A DNA stretch of 64,000 nt from assembly GCF_000691165.1 (NCBI RefSeq), contig NZ_ASJD01000004.1:1-64000 (forward strand). The letters run 5' to 3'. Shown piece after piece: positions 33,571-43,498 of the stretch (the first letter of the stretch is position 1; every line of letters begins with the position of its first letter). A program made the translations under genes and the position numbers. Source of the DNA: Bacillus safensis FO-36b (GTDB taxonomy: Bacteria > Bacillota > Bacilli > Bacillales > Bacillaceae). The notes below the pieces were generated by a model that searched no databases, had not been told where the DNA came from, and worked only from the letters and a program-made list of their open reading frames with translations.

Positions 33571-34473
33571 TTAAAAAAGCAATGATTTCATATCATCAGG
33601 AAGCGGGGCTGAAAATGTCATTTGCTCACCTGTCATCGGATGAGGAAATACAAGGGTTTCACTATGCAATGCCTGCCGGTCTATCCGCTCGGTCGTTCCG
33701 CCATACAGCGTATCTCCGATGAGCGGATGCCCAAGAAATTGCATATGAACACGAATTTGATGTGTTCTCCCGGTTTCAAGCGAGAGAGACACATCCGACA
33801 TGTTCAACTCAGCGATTACCGCTCGCACGGAATAATGCGTCACTGCGTTCTGCCCAGTATCATCAACCATCCGCTCGATGATACTATCCCCTTTTCGGGC
33901 AATTTTTGCAGCGATCGTTCCATGTTTTTCTGTGATCATGCCATGTGTAAACGCTCTGTATGTTCGCTTAACCTCTCCACTTTTTTGCGCCTTTGATAAA
34001 AGGCTATGGGCAAAGCGATGCTTCGCCACAAGCATGACGCCAGATGTGTCACGATCAAGACGGTTCACCAAATGAACCGTATGCCGAACAGACTGCTTGG
34101 CATAATGATGCAGCAATCCATTCGCAATACTGTGCTCAGGGTGCTCCCGAGAAGGGATTGAAGGAATATACGGCCTTTTATTCAGCACAAGGACATGCTC
34201 GTCCTCAAATATAATATCAAGCGGAATCGGTGCAGGCTTTAGTCCTTCACTCACTTTTTCCTCGGGAAATAAAATGGTGAGCCTGTCCCCTTCATGCAGC
34301 TCGCACTTCACGGTAACATGCTCTCCATTAATAAGGAGGTCACCGCCAGCAAACTTAATATCTGTCAGCATTCTTTTCGAAATGCCAAGATCAATTAAAT
34401 ATTCCTTTAAAAGCAGCCCTTCTTCTTTGGCTGTTATGGTTTTGTTTAACGTAAAGTATTCCAGCGGGAACAA
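33571..34473 (-). CDS. yjbO: RluA-family pseudouridine synthase (YjbO)
   Basis: About 300 residues from TTG 34473, just after the nadF stop; a CTG at 34464 is an alternative and the frame to 34524 overlaps nadF. S4-like N-terminus (LLKEYLIDLGISKRMLTDIKFAGGDLLING), catalytic HLVNRLDRDTSGVMLVAK with Asp, then ETGRTHQIRVHMQFLGHPLIGDTLYG. It isomerises uridine in rRNA or tRNA; the target site is unknown. Confidence 0.9.
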   Translation of the reverse strand: MFPLEYFTLNKTITAKEEGLLLKEYLIDLGISKRMLTDIKFAGGDLLINGEHVTVKCELHEGDRLTILFPEEKVSEGLKPAPIPLDIIFEDEHVLVLNKRPYIPSIPSREHPEHSIANGLLHHYAKQSVRHTVHLVNRLDRDTSGVMLVAKHRFAHSLLSKAQKSGEVKRTYRAFTHGMITEKHGTIAAKIARKGDSIIERMVDDTGQNAVTHYSVRAVIAELNMSDVSLSLETGRTHQIRVHMQFLGHPLIGDTLYGGTTERIDRQALHSETLVFPHPMTGEQMTFSAPLPDDMKSLLF

Positions 34474-34481
34474 CCTCTTTC

Positions 34482-35282
34482 TTATTCTCCTTTTCCGATA
34501 AAGGAATCTTGCACCCTTTTCCAAAACGGAAACGGTCTAAATCTGGCAAAACGGACATTCTCGTCTGCCACCCGGCATTGAATGGATTTGACGTCTTTAT
34601 GAAGCAGTGTTAAATGATCAATGGTCACCTGAAAATCCACATCATTCCTCGGCTTAATCACACAAGTATGGTGGTCAGGCAAAATAAGCGGTGAACCGAC
34701 CGTCCGAAACACTCGGTTGTTGATTGAAGCCATTTCTGCCAGCTGAATGGCTCTAATGGAAGGGTGAATAATGGCGCCACCCAGTGCCTTATTATAGGCC
34801 GTACTGCCAGATGGTGTAGACAGACAAAGACCGTCACCTCTAAATGTTTCAAACAGCTGGCCTCTGATTTCAACATCTGCCACAAGTGTCCCTTCCATGC
34901 TTTTAATTGTACATTCATTCATGGCTAAATATTTCTCTTCTCTGCCGCCGTCGTTGTATCTGACAATGACTTCTAAGATCGGATATTCCACAATATGATA
35001 AGGCGTTTTCGCAATGGCTAAGACGAGTTTTTCAATTTCACTCGGCACCCAGTCAGCATAAAAGCCAAGATGACCTGTATGAACACCGACAAAAGCCGTT
35101 TCATTTAGACGGTCGCTATAACGGTGAAACGCATAAAGAAGGGTGCCGTCTCCACCAACCGTAATGACAAGATCCGGTTCCTCTTCATTTAGTTCCATAC
35201 CAAAATCCAATAAGTAAGTCTGAATTTTACTTTTGAGCGTGTCAGATACAGAATTCCCTTTTGAAGAAACTGCAAATTTCAT
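34482..35282 (-). CDS. nadF: NAD kinase
   Basis: 266 residues. [16 protein letters not shown] (GGDGT motif), [55 protein letters not shown]. It makes NADP from NAD and ATP. B. subtilis has two; this is the PpnKA / YjbN type. Coupled with yjbO downstream (nine-base gap). Confidence 0.94.
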   Translation of the reverse strand: MKFAVSSKGNSVSDTLKSKIQTYLLDFGMELNEEEPDLVITVGGDGTLLYAFHRYSDRLNETAFVGVHTGHLGFYADWVPSEIEKLVLAIAKTPYHIVEYPILEVIVRYNDGGREEKYLAMNECTIKSMEGTLVADVEIRGQLFETFRGDGLCLSTPSGSTAYNKALGGAIIHPSIRAIQLAEMASINNRVFRTVGSPLILPDHHTCVIKPRNDVDFQVTIDHLTLLHKDVKSIQCRVADENVRFARFRPFPFWKRVQDSFIGKGE

Positions 35283-35345
35283 GAATTCTTCTCCTTTTTC
35301 ACCTTGCTGCTATGAGAGGGCAGCATCATATTTGATCAAACTGGC

Positions 35346-35975
35346 TCAGCTGTCGTTTTTCTTTTTCCGGGAAAATGCCACTTGTGCTTCTTGAATTTCC
35401 TCTCTAATTTCGGACATTTCTTCATCGAGACGAGATGCTGCCTCAGATGCTCTTTGAAGGCGCAGCTTGACCTTCTCCGGGATGTTCCCGCTATATTTAT
35501 AATTCAGAGAATGCTCAATGGTCGCCCAAAAGTTCATCGCAAGCGTACGAATTTGGATTTCGACGAGGAGCTGTTTCTCTCCGCTTACGGTTTGCAGCGG
35601 ATATAGCACAACAAGGTGGTAAGAGCGGTATCCGCTTTCTTTATGTTCTGCAATATAGTCGCGTTTATCTACAACCACAAAATCTTTACGTGACTGGAGC
35701 ATTTTTTTCACGACTTGTATATCTTCTACAAACTGGCACATAATGCGAAGCCCAGCAATATCCTGCATCGTTTCAATCTCATGCATCGGGATGTTTTTAC
35801 GCTTTGCCTTTTCTAATATGCTGGCAACGGGTTTCACTCGGCCTGTGACAAATTCTACTGGTGAATGGTCATCCTCGAATTCATACAGCTTTCGAATGCC
35901 TTTTAGTTTCACTTTTAGTTCTTCGACTGCTTGTTTATACGGTGCGAGGAATTGATCCCATTGTTTTTTGTCCAT
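35346..35975 (-). CDS. relQ: small alarmone synthetase RelQ (YjbM, SAS1)
   Basis: 209 residues. Synthetase domain: PVEFVTGRVKPVASILEKAKRK, MQDIAGLRIMCQFVEDI, YHLVVLYPL and VEIQIRTLAMNFWATIEHSLNYKY. A tail of charged helix LDEEMSEIREEIQEAQVAF follows. No hydrolase domain. It makes (p)ppGpp and pGpp from ATP and GTP/GMP; tetrameric and allosterically activated by pppGpp in B. subtilis. Upstream of nadF in the likely yjbM-nadF-yjbO operon. Confidence 0.94.
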   Translation of the reverse strand: MDKKQWDQFLAPYKQAVEELKVKLKGIRKLYEFEDDHSPVEFVTGRVKPVASILEKAKRKNIPMHEIETMQDIAGLRIMCQFVEDIQVVKKMLQSRKDFVVVDKRDYIAEHKESGYRSYHLVVLYPLQTVSGEKQLLVEIQIRTLAMNFWATIEHSLNYKYSGNIPEKVKLRLQRASEAASRLDEEMSEIREEIQEAQVAFSRKKKNDS

Positions 35976-36008
35976 GAAACTTCCCCCAATTCCATATACC
36001 TAATTATT

Positions 36009-36377
36009 TCAGAGGAATGTGCTTTTCACTTTCTCTTCCATATCTCCGTAATTGGCATTGTCTTTAATATTGTCGATTAAATAATGTAATTCCTGTTGAA
36101 GCTGAATGAGTTCCAGTGAATGTTCATCTGATGCCAAATAGACAGGGATGTCACGATTCATTGCTTCTTTTAATGGAGCCCATGTATGTTCCCCTAAAAT
36201 AAGATACGAAAAGGACTCCTCGGTTTCAAGTATGTAAACGAACGCAAAGTGATCAGAATCAACAAGCATTTGTCCTGATGCTTTTGCTTTTTGGATTTGC
36301 TCTTCTGACTGGATTGTCAAAATCAGCCTGTCTTCTTTTAAAGTTGCTTCTGTGATTTCAATTCTGTTTTGCATCAT
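36009..36377 (-). CDS. yjbL: hypothetical protein YjbL
   Basis: 122 residues, mostly charged beta-strand and helix: RIEITEATLKEDRLILTIQSEEQ, FAFVYILETEESFSYLILGEHTW, then HSLELIQLQQELHYLIDNIKDNANYGDMEEKVKSTFL. Matches YjbL by position and length. No catalytic motif; function unknown. Divergent from yjbK. Confidence 0.82.
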   Translation of the reverse strand: MMQNRIEITEATLKEDRLILTIQSEEQIQKAKASGQMLVDSDHFAFVYILETEESFSYLILGEHTWAPLKEAMNRDIPVYLASDEHSLELIQLQQELHYLIDNIKDNANYGDMEEKVKSTFL

Positions 36378-36608
36378 GATCTCCTTTACAACAAAGTACA
36401 GCTTTATTTTATCATATCAAGTTCAATATTGATAAACCGAACTTTTTGAGAAAATCCTGTTTTTCTCTTTTAAATGATCCTTTCTCAAGATTCTTCATTC
36501 ATTTTGGTCCATACCTAAAGAAAATAGAGAGAAAAAAACAGTCTTTTACATGTTGAACACACTTCATGTACAATAATCATATTTCCTCTAATGAAAGGTT
36601 GATGTCAA

Positions 36609-37187
36609 ATGGCACAGGAAATTGAAATCGAACTAAAGCAATTATTAATGAAAGAAGAATTTGAACAGCTGAAACAGCATTTTCAATTGAAGGATGCGGA
36701 TTTCCATACGCAAACCAACTATTATTTTGATACACCTCAATTTGATATAAAATCTCAATTGGCTGCATTAAGAATGAGAGAAAAAAACGGTCAATGGGTG
36801 CTCACATTAAAGGAACCACATGAAATAGGCTTGCTCGAAACCCACCAAACGATTGCTCCCCCTTCTCAACTTGACGATTTTAAGCTGCCAGAAGGTGAAG
36901 TTGCAGACAGATTAGACCACCTGAACATTCAAAAGGATCAAATTGTGTACTTTGGTTCACTTGAAACGTCAAGAGCAGAAAAAATGATCCAAGAAGGCTT
37001 AATTGTTTTGGATCACAGCCGATATTTAACAGTAGAGGACTATGAACTTGAATTTGAAGTGAGCGACCTGGAAATCGGACAAGCCGCTTTCTCCGCATTG
37101 CTCCGCAAATTTCATATTCCAGTACGAAACACAAAAAACAAAGTCGTTCGTTTTTATGAAGAAAAAATGAAAACACAGAATAGATGA
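36609..37187 (+). CDS. yjbK: CYTH-domain protein YjbK
   Basis: 192 residues. The N-terminal EIEIELKQLL is the ExExK motif of the CYTH (triphosphate tunnel metalloenzyme) family; NYYFDTPQF, RMREKNGQWVLTLKEP and ELEFEVSD supply further charged strand residues of the tunnel. Family members hydrolyse triphosphates (thiamine triphosphate, inorganic PPPi) or make cAMP; the activity of YjbK is not established. RBS AAAGGTTG. Often linked with relQ-type genes, as here. Confidence 0.88.
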   Translation: MAQEIEIELKQLLMKEEFEQLKQHFQLKDADFHTQTNYYFDTPQFDIKSQLAALRMREKNGQWVLTLKEPHEIGLLETHQTIAPPSQLDDFKLPEGEVADRLDHLNIQKDQIVYFGSLETSRAEKMIQEGLIVLDHSRYLTVEDYELEFEVSDLEIGQAAFSALLRKFHIPVRNTKNKVVRFYEEKMKTQNR

Positions 37188-37208
37188 ATTCCTTGAAGGA
37201 GGAACATG

Positions 37209-37976
37209 ATGAACGTTAATCAACTTCAATCCTTTATGCAGCTTCAAGCGCTTAAAACGTTACAGACAGATCCAGCACAAACGCAAATGTCTGGGGGTCA
37301 AGAATCGAATGCCCAAGCTTCATTTCAGTCGCTGCTGCAAGATTTTTTAGGCGGATCAGAATTATCACGTCTCCCGCTTTCCATCTCAGCTTTTTTGGGC
37401 ACGGATCCATCAACGGCTCCAAACACGCAATATGCGCGTACAAACCCATATTTATCTGCCACTTCCGGCAGTGATCAGCTTGAGGCCCAATCTTTATATG
37501 CAAATGACAATCAATTAAATACAGCGAATGGCATTGGAAATGTCTTAAACAACAGCTACACGCCGCCGCTTCAAAAGGCTGTCTCAAGTAGCTCATCATC
37601 AAAAGAGATTAATCAAATCGTGTCACAAATGGCTCAAAAGCATGGCGTTCCCGAAAAGCTGATTCACGCGGTCATCAAGCAGGAATCCGGCTACCGCACA
37701 AATGCTGTCAGCCATGCAGGTGCGCTTGGACTCATGCAGCTCATGCCATCTACTGCTAAATCACTTGGCGTCAACAATGCCTTTGATGCGTCCCAAAACA
37801 TTGAAGGCGGAACGAAGTATTTAAAACAAATGCTCAATAAATATAACGGAAATATCTCACTCGCCTTAGCTGCCTATAATGCAGGCTCAGGAAATGTAGA
37901 TAAATACGGGGGCATTCCTCCATTTAAAGAAACACAAAATTATGTCAAGAAAATCACAGCTCAATATTTCGCTTAA
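37209..37976 (+). CDS. cwlQ: lytic transglycosylase / muramidase CwlQ (YjbJ)
   Basis: 255 residues; second ATG of a pair chosen for spacing after GGAGG. N-terminal low-complexity region ([18 protein letters not shown]), then the SLT domain: [43 protein letters not shown] (catalytic Glu in QESGY), [34 protein letters not shown]. CwlQ cuts the glycan strands of peptidoglycan, with both lytic transglycosylase and muramidase activity reported. No clear signal peptide. Terminator follows. Confidence 0.92.
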   Translation: MNVNQLQSFMQLQALKTLQTDPAQTQMSGGQESNAQASFQSLLQDFLGGSELSRLPLSISAFLGTDPSTAPNTQYARTNPYLSATSGSDQLEAQSLYANDNQLNTANGIGNVLNNSYTPPLQKAVSSSSSSKEINQIVSQMAQKHGVPEKLIHAVIKQESGYRTNAVSHAGALGLMQLMPSTAKSLGVNNAFDASQNIEGGTKYLKQMLNKYNGNISLALAAYNAGSGNVDKYGGIPPFKETQNYVKKITAQYFA

Positions 37977-38006
37977 ACCGAAGAGAATAACCTCTTCGGT
38001 TTTTTG
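37976..38006 (+). terminator. terminator of yjbK-cwlQ
   Basis: CCGAAGAG / CTCTTCGG with AATAAC loop, then six T. Confidence 0.92.
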
Positions 38007-38251
38007 TATGTCGCTTTTCCCCCTTTTTTGACTGAATGTGTTATGATATGGTCAATTGATCACAGAATCCGATTCTCTCTTTATTTTGAGCAGACCAAAG
38101 CGGTTTGTTTGTGGAATTGAGATGAGGTTGTTAAAATAAGTACAAGAATAGAAACAATAAAATAGAACAAACTGAATATCACTTTTGAAATAAATGAAAT
38201 GCGCAATAGGGTGAGTCATCCTATTAACTACGAGTAAAAGGAGTAGTCAAC

Positions 38252-38650
38252 ATGGTACAATCGTTTAACGCACCTTACGAAGCGGTTGGAGAGGAACTTC
38301 TATCGCAACTTGTTGATACTTTTTATGAAAATGTAAAGTGTCATCCTTTGCTTCATCCTATTTTCCCGGATGACTTAAAAGAAACAGCAAGAAAACAAAA
38401 ACAGTTTTTAACGCAATATTTAGGCGGACCACCGCTTTATACAGAAGAGCATGGCCACCCAATGCTGCGAGCGAGACATCTCCCTTTTCCGATTACTGAG
38501 GAGCGGGCTGACGCATGGCTTGAATGCATGGAGGATGCAATGGATCAAGTAGGATTAACCGGCGATATTCGTGACTTTTTATTTGAACGGCTTTCTCTGA
38601 CGGCTCGTCATATGGTCAACCAAACACCTGAAAAGGATGGACGATCTTGA
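38252..38650 (+). CDS. yjbI: truncated haemoglobin YjbI
   Basis: 132 residues of the group II 2-on-2 haemoglobins: LVDTFYENVKCHPLLHPIFPDD (B/C/E helices), QKQFLTQYLGGPPLY, RHLPFPITEERADAWLECM with proximal His in the ARHLPF block. Binds haem and oxygen, and was reported to work with YjbH, the next gene, with which it overlaps (TTGA). RBS AAAAGGAG. Confidence 0.93.
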   Translation: MVQSFNAPYEAVGEELLSQLVDTFYENVKCHPLLHPIFPDDLKETARKQKQFLTQYLGGPPLYTEEHGHPMLRARHLPFPITEERADAWLECMEDAMDQVGLTGDIRDFLFERLSLTARHMVNQTPEKDGRS

Positions 38651-39558
38651 GCTGCAATACGCACGATCAATATTTCTCACACTGTCACGGACATCCTCAA
38701 AAGCCGATTGAAATCTATGTATTCATTGATCCTCTAAGCCCAGACTGCTGGTTATTAGAGCCATCCATCAAAAAGTTGAAAATGAAATATGGCCGTTTTT
38801 TCACTTTACGAACGGTAACAAGTTCTAGTATTAATGCTTTGAATCGGAAAAGAAAGAAACATTTACTGACTGAAGCATGGGGGAAATTTGCCACTAAAAC
38901 GCAGACCAAAAAAGAACAAATGCTGTCTGAACAAATTGTGACATCACCCTACCTCGCCTCACTGGCACTAAAAGCAGCGGAGCTTCAAGGCAGAAAATGC
39001 GGAATGAAATTTTTGCGTCTTATTCAAGAATCACTTTTTTGCCATCAGCAAGATGTCACAAGTGAGCAGGTACTGATAGAAAATGCAAAAAGTGCTGGTC
39101 TGGACATCGAGGAATTCCAGCGCGACATTCATTCTCAAAGTGCTGTGAAAGCACTGCAATGTGATATGAAAATTGCAGCTGAAATGGACGTATCTGAGCT
39201 TCCGACCTTCGCCTTTTTTAATACCGTAAATGGAGATGAAGGATTAAAAATTTCAGGTGCCTACTCTTATGATATATACGAGGAAATCCTTTTTGAAATG
39301 ATTGGTGAAAAACCAACACCATCAGAACGGCCTCCAATTGAATGGTTTATTGCTTACTTTCAATTTGCTTCCGCAAAAGAGATAGCCGTTGTCTATGACC
39401 TGACGCTTGAAGAAGTTGAACGAGAAATGAAGAAGCTGGCTTTCGCTCAAAAGGTAGAACGTGTACAAGTGCAGCAAGAAATGTTTTGGCGCTATAAAGA
39501 GAATGACCACCATACAGATCTTGATGTCTATCGCTGTGAAAATGAACATGGGTGCTGA
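38647..39558 (+). CDS. spxH: Spx adaptor SpxH (YjbH)
   Basis: 303 residues from TTG 38647, overlapping the yjbI stop. His/Cys-rich start (SCNTHDQYFSHCHGHP, zinc ligands), then a DsbA-like thioredoxin fold (EIYVFIDPLSPDCWLLEPSIKKL, MDVSELPTFAFFNTV). SpxH presents Spx to ClpXP for degradation; its own zinc is lost under oxidative stress, stabilising Spx. spx itself is at 46742 in this window. Confidence 0.93.
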   Translation: MSCNTHDQYFSHCHGHPQKPIEIYVFIDPLSPDCWLLEPSIKKLKMKYGRFFTLRTVTSSSINALNRKRKKHLLTEAWGKFATKTQTKKEQMLSEQIVTSPYLASLALKAAELQGRKCGMKFLRLIQESLFCHQQDVTSEQVLIENAKSAGLDIEEFQRDIHSQSAVKALQCDMKIAAEMDVSELPTFAFFNTVNGDEGLKISGAYSYDIYEEILFEMIGEKPTPSERPPIEWFIAYFQFASAKEIAVVYDLTLEEVEREMKKLAFAQKVERVQVQQEMFWRYKENDHHTDLDVYRCENEHGC

Positions 39559-39611
39559 CCCATGTTTTTCTTTACCTTCACCAGGAACATTCGTTCTGTT
39601 TATAAATACGA

Positions 39612-39646
39612 AGAAACCGCGCCGGGATAAGCGCGGTTTCACTATG
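39612..39646 (+). terminator. terminator of yjbI-spxH
   Basis: GAAACCGCG / CGCGGTTTC stem around CCGGGATAAG; plus-strand tail is only moderately T-rich. Confidence 0.75.
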
Positions 39647-39853
39647 TCTTAACGACAACAAAGGGGATGGGAGAAATTTTTCACGGTCAAACAAAGGGGT
39701 AATGTTTGTATGTGATTAATTTCACATCTGTAGTATATCAAATTTTGTCGACTTATGACAACAGATATACTATATGTTCATATTTTTGTCACAAAACATA
39801 AGAGGGTTGTCACTTTCATATAGTAAAAGTAACAAAAAAATGGGGGGATCTGC

Positions 39854-40027
39854 ATGCGCAGCACAACTATTGGACTTGTTGCCATTGGCTTATGTTTCTT
39901 TTTAAATATATTAGGCTTAATGAAGATGCTTCCTCTTTATTTGACGTCACCACTCTTATTTGCTTCGATTCTTTTTACGCTTTATCGAATGAATCACCGT
40001 AAGACCTTTAGAGGTTTTAAAGGTTGA
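39854..40027 (+). CDS. small membrane protein, 57 residues
   Basis: ATG at 39854 with GGGGGGATC seven bases upstream. Two hydrophobic segments, TTIGLVAIGLCFFLNILGLM and YLTSPLLFASILFTLYR, then a basic tail NHRKTFRGFKG. It has its own terminator (40042-40071). The position between yjbH and pepF fits the small gene yizD of B. subtilis, which I cannot confirm. Function unknown. Confidence 0.65.
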   Translation: MRSTTIGLVAIGLCFFLNILGLMKMLPLYLTSPLLFASILFTLYRMNHRKTFRGFKG

Positions 40028-40041
40028 TGATTGACATGGAA

Positions 40042-40071
40042 CGGCCTCGATATCTGAAGAGGTCTTTTTTT
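40042..40071 (+). terminator. terminator of the small membrane protein gene
   Basis: GGCCTC / GAGGTC stem followed by seven T on the plus strand. Confidence 0.75.
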
Positions 40072-40077
40072 ATGAGA

Positions 40078-40131
40078 AAAAAACTCCTGTCAAAAGATGA
40101 GATAGCACTCACACGTCTGACAGAAGTCTTT
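40078..40131 (-). terminator. terminator of pepF
   Basis: ACTTCTGTCA / TGACAGGAGT with a long AT-rich loop, followed by seven T on the minus strand. Confidence 0.75.
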
Positions 40132-40134
40132 TCA

Positions 40135-41961
40135 TTACTCACCTGTTTTGGAGATGAGCTCTTCCATTTCTTTTAGTTTTTCTTCGAACAATTGACATGC
40201 TGCTTCGATTGGTTCTTTAGAAGCCATATCAACCCCTGCTTTTTTCAGCACATTGATTGGATAATCAGAGCTTCCTGCTTTAAGGAAATCGGTGTAGCGC
40301 TCTACCGCTGGTTTTCCTTCTTGTAAGATTTGCTTGCTTAATGCCTGCGCCGCACTATAGCCTGTCGCGTATTGATACACATAATAGTTGTAATAAAAAT
40401 GAGGGATTCTCGTCCACTCTAATCCAATTTCCTTATCAACCACCATGCCGTCACCAAAGTACTTCTTGTTCAGGTCGTAATAAAGGTTTGTCATAAATTC
40501 TGGCGTTAAAGCCTCTCCTTCTTGTGCTTTCACATGAATAAGATGCTCAAACTCAGCAAACATCGTTTGTCTAAATACCGTTCCTCTAAATCCTTCTAAC
40601 AAGTGGTTTAACACATACAAACGCTGCTTTTTATCGTCTAAATGATTGAGCAGGTATTCGCCTAGTAACGCTTCATTTGTAGTGGAAGCCACTTCAGCTA
40701 CAAAGATACTATAGTTTCCATACGGATATGGCTGGTGCTTTCTTGTATAGTAACTGTGTACAGAATGCCCAAATTCGTGAGCGAGTGTAAACAAATTATC
40801 AATATTATTTTGCCAGTTCATGAGGATATATGGATTTGTACCATAGCTCCCAGATGAATAAGCACCGCTTCGTTTCCCTTTATTCTCATAAACGTCTACC
40901 CAGCGATTGTCGAGTCCTTCTTTTAACACGGACACATATTCTTCTCCTAATGGCGCTAACCCTTTCAGCATATAATCCTTTGCTTCATCATAGGTGAGCT
41001 TCATGCCAGCATCTTTCACAAGTGGTGTATACAAGTCGTAATTGTGCACTTCATCAAGCTTTAATACCTTTTTACGTAATTCAATATAGCGGTGTAATAA
41101 CGGTAAATATTGATGAACTGTATCAATTAGATTGTCATAAACTTCTTCCGGGATGCTGTTTCGTGATAATGCTGCTTCTCTTGCGGATTTGTAATTTCGC
41201 ACTTTTGCATAAAAATTATCCTTTTTAATCGAACCGCTCAGTGTAGAAGCAAGTGTATTCTTATACTGATCATACGTTTTATACACAGCTTTAAAGGCAT
41301 TCTTTCTCACTTCACGATCATCACTATTTAGAAATGTGATGAAGTTGCCGTGGGTAATTTTCTTTTCCTCTCCATTCTCATCCTTTACAGAAGGGAACGA
41401 AATATCGGCGTTGTTAAACATACTAAAGGTAGTAGATGAAGATGAAAGTGGTTCAGATGCCTCAGCTAATAAAGCTTCTTGCTCCTCACTTAAAATATGT
41501 GGACGCTCTTTATTAATTTCTTCGAGAGCATGTGAATACAGTTTTAATTCTTCTTTTTCTAGTATGAATTGCTGCAATTTATCTTCTTGGATCGATAAAA
41601 TCTCTGGAACAATATAAGCAGATGTACTAGAAAGCTGTGTAAATAGATTCGATGCCTTATCATTTAACGCCTGAAATGATGAGTTCGTTGTATCTTCATC
41701 ATATTTCATGTGCGCATATGTATAAAGCTTGCCAAGCTTTTCAGAAAGTTGATCCTGAAAGGTGAGGGCTTCATACAGAACATCAGCAGAATGGGCCAGC
41801 TTTCCTTTAAACTGGGCCAGCTTCGGAATTTCTTTTTTGACCGCTTCGAATTCCTTGTTCCATGCATCGACGCTTTCAAAAATATCTTCAAGACGCCATT
41901 TGTTTTCTTCTTTTACTTCGCTTCTGTCTGGTAAATGATTGTTTTTGTTTTGTGAAGTCAT
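40135..41961 (-). CDS. pepF: oligoendopeptidase F
   Basis: 608 residues from ATG 41961 (AAGGGGGATT upstream). The frame stays open to 42195, but the extra 78 codons contain no RBS-supported start. M3 family zinc peptidase: catalytic HEFGHSVHSYYTRK (HEXXH), third ligand Glu in the VAEVASTTNEALL block, and an N-terminal M3-like helical domain. PepF cuts peptides of roughly 7-17 residues; overproduction interferes with Phr signalling and sporulation in B. subtilis. Confidence 0.93.
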   Translation of the reverse strand: MTSQNKNNHLPDRSEVKEENKWRLEDIFESVDAWNKEFEAVKKEIPKLAQFKGKLAHSADVLYEALTFQDQLSEKLGKLYTYAHMKYDEDTTNSSFQALNDKASNLFTQLSSTSAYIVPEILSIQEDKLQQFILEKEELKLYSHALEEINKERPHILSEEQEALLAEASEPLSSSSTTFSMFNNADISFPSVKDENGEEKKITHGNFITFLNSDDREVRKNAFKAVYKTYDQYKNTLASTLSGSIKKDNFYAKVRNYKSAREAALSRNSIPEEVYDNLIDTVHQYLPLLHRYIELRKKVLKLDEVHNYDLYTPLVKDAGMKLTYDEAKDYMLKGLAPLGEEYVSVLKEGLDNRWVDVYENKGKRSGAYSSGSYGTNPYILMNWQNNIDNLFTLAHEFGHSVHSYYTRKHQPYPYGNYSIFVAEVASTTNEALLGEYLLNHLDDKKQRLYVLNHLLEGFRGTVFRQTMFAEFEHLIHVKAQEGEALTPEFMTNLYYDLNKKYFGDGMVVDKEIGLEWTRIPHFYYNYYVYQYATGYSAAQALSKQILQEGKPAVERYTDFLKAGSSDYPINVLKKAGVDMASKEPIEAACQLFEEKLKEMEELISKTGE

Positions 41962-42175
41962 ATGAATCCCCCTTGCATGAGTTGTGTTAAACCAACCTTT
42001 CGGAAAGTGAAAGAAATTGGTGTTGTATTTATCTTCTTTGTTTTGAACTATATTTGTCAAATCATATGCAGAAATAAATACCAAACAGACTAAAAAAATG
42101 AGGAAAAAGCGTTTCTTTTGATTCAATAGCAGCACCACCTTTTTCTTATCATGATCAAAGTGGTCATGAAACATG

Positions 42176-43336
42176 CTAATGAAATAAGAAAGCATCTCGT
42201 TTTAACACTTCATCTAGTGTTCGTATAGGCATTTGATTCGACGATACTTCATAATTACCCTCTTTCGTCATATGTAAAAACCCTTGTCTTACAAGCGCAT
42301 TTACATATGCAGTGACCACCTCTTTTATTTCTTCTCTTGAAACATCGCCATATCGAAGTTTCACTTCTTTCATTTGCACACATCGATTGATTTCCATCAT
42401 CAGCTGTTGAATCGTCACTCTTCCGCTTCCTTTTTTCCGCATCATCCAATCATAGAGACACCCTTGCCAAACATACACGGGACTTGTAAAGATATACGCT
42501 TCTTGCACCGGAATAAATAATTCAGTTGGCAAAAAAGGGAATGCTGTTTGATGATGCTCATAAAAAATATTTCTCAAACGTTTGCTTTCATTTGATAAAC
42601 TGCGAGGAGGACGCTGCCTAAATTGCTGTATACATTTAATCCATTGTTGGTTTACTTGACGCTTGCTGGAAGGCAGAGATAGAAGTGCCGGAATATCACG
42701 GTATGCTGAAGGTGGTCTGACAGTCATGGCCGCACATATTTTCGTTGGTTGAAACACGAGGAATTGATCAAGATGGATGAACCTTTTCTGGATCGGGCAG
42801 AAAAAAATCAAGCGCCTTTCCTCTGATTCCCTTAAAATTCCCCAATGAATGGAGGAGAAAGAAAAAAGCTGGGCAGATTTTCGGTTTAAACGATTTGCCC
42901 CTATCATCCATATGGGAAAGAGCCCTGCCTCGCGGAGACCTGCTGTTCTTCTGCGAAGCTCTTGCCGGGAAATATTTGCACATTGAAATTCAATTGCATA
43001 GTTTTCATTTCCTATAGAGACGGTCACATCAGGACGCTGATGAATATTTGACATATACTTTTCCAGCGCCGGTTTATGTCCAAGCCCCTTCAGCCAATTC
43101 ATAATGGCTTCCTTTCCCGCCTGATGATAAGCCGTTTCGCCTGAAGCTAGCGGACATGCTGTCAGCTGTTTATGCGCAAAATGATAGACACGATGCTCCC
43201 CTAGCTTTAATTGCACCTCCTCCCTGCACTCAGTACAATAAAATTTGCACGTCGTTCTTACATGCTCCAGACGGCTTTTCGATAGATGATGTGTCATTCG
43301 GATAAGCTTACCGTTATCCATAATTGCTGCGTTCAT
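42176..43336 (-). CDS. coiA: competence protein CoiA
   Basis: 386 residues. N-terminal zinc-ribbon (CKFYCTECREEVQLKLGEH...HFAH), then a nuclease-like segment: GETAYHQAGKEAIMNWL, RPDVTVSIGNENYAIEFQCANISRQELRRRT (Asp and Glu-x-Gln of a restriction-endonuclease-like fold), FPIWMIG. CoiA is needed for transformation after DNA uptake, at the recombination stage. The promoter has a perfect double ComK box (43403-43436). Ends just ahead of pepF. Confidence 0.92.
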   Translation of the reverse strand: MNAAIMDNGKLIRMTHHLSKSRLEHVRTTCKFYCTECREEVQLKLGEHRVYHFAHKQLTACPLASGETAYHQAGKEAIMNWLKGLGHKPALEKYMSNIHQRPDVTVSIGNENYAIEFQCANISRQELRRRTAGLREAGLFPIWMIGANRLNRKSAQLFSFSSIHWGILRESEERRLIFFCPIQKRFIHLDQFLVFQPTKICAAMTVRPPSAYRDIPALLSLPSSKRQVNQQWIKCIQQFRQRPPRSLSNESKRLRNIFYEHHQTAFPFLPTELFIPVQEAYIFTSPVYVWQGCLYDWMMRKKGSGRVTIQQLMMEINRCVQMKEVKLRYGDVSREEIKEVVTAYVNALVRQGFLHMTKEGNYEVSSNQMPIRTLDEVLKRDAFLFH

Positions 43337-43366
43337 TCAGTTCGCCCCTCGCTCTTTGATAACCGT

Positions 43367-43436
43367 ATTATAGCTTGTTCGTCTATAAGGAAGCGAAAAG
43401 GCAAAATGAATTTTTACCGTGTCAAAAGATAATTTT
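43367..43436 (-). promoter_or_regulatory. ComK box pair and promoter of coiA
   Basis: Two AT-boxes of the form AAAA-N5-TTTT at 43403-43415 and 43424-43436, separated by exactly 8 bases, the shortest of the spacings known for ComK K-boxes. A TATAAT -10 lies at 43367-43372, 31 bases ahead of the coiA start. Activation by ComK is inferred from this layout. Confidence 0.88.
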
Positions 43437-43461
43437 AATAATCATTTCTTCGGTAAAATCA

Positions 43462-43491
43462 AAAATCCCCCTTATAGAAAAGGGGGAAAAT
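43462..43491 (-). terminator. terminator of cls
   Basis: CCCCCTT / AAGGGGG with TTCTAT loop on the minus strand, then ATTTTT. Confidence 0.87.
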
Positions 43492-43498
43492 ACAATCT

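Noticed and set aside
41962-42195. N-terminal extension of PepF with a hydrophobic segment
   Set aside because: The frame is open, but a good RBS and family start are at ATG 41961; the extension has no RBS and overlaps the coiA 3' end.
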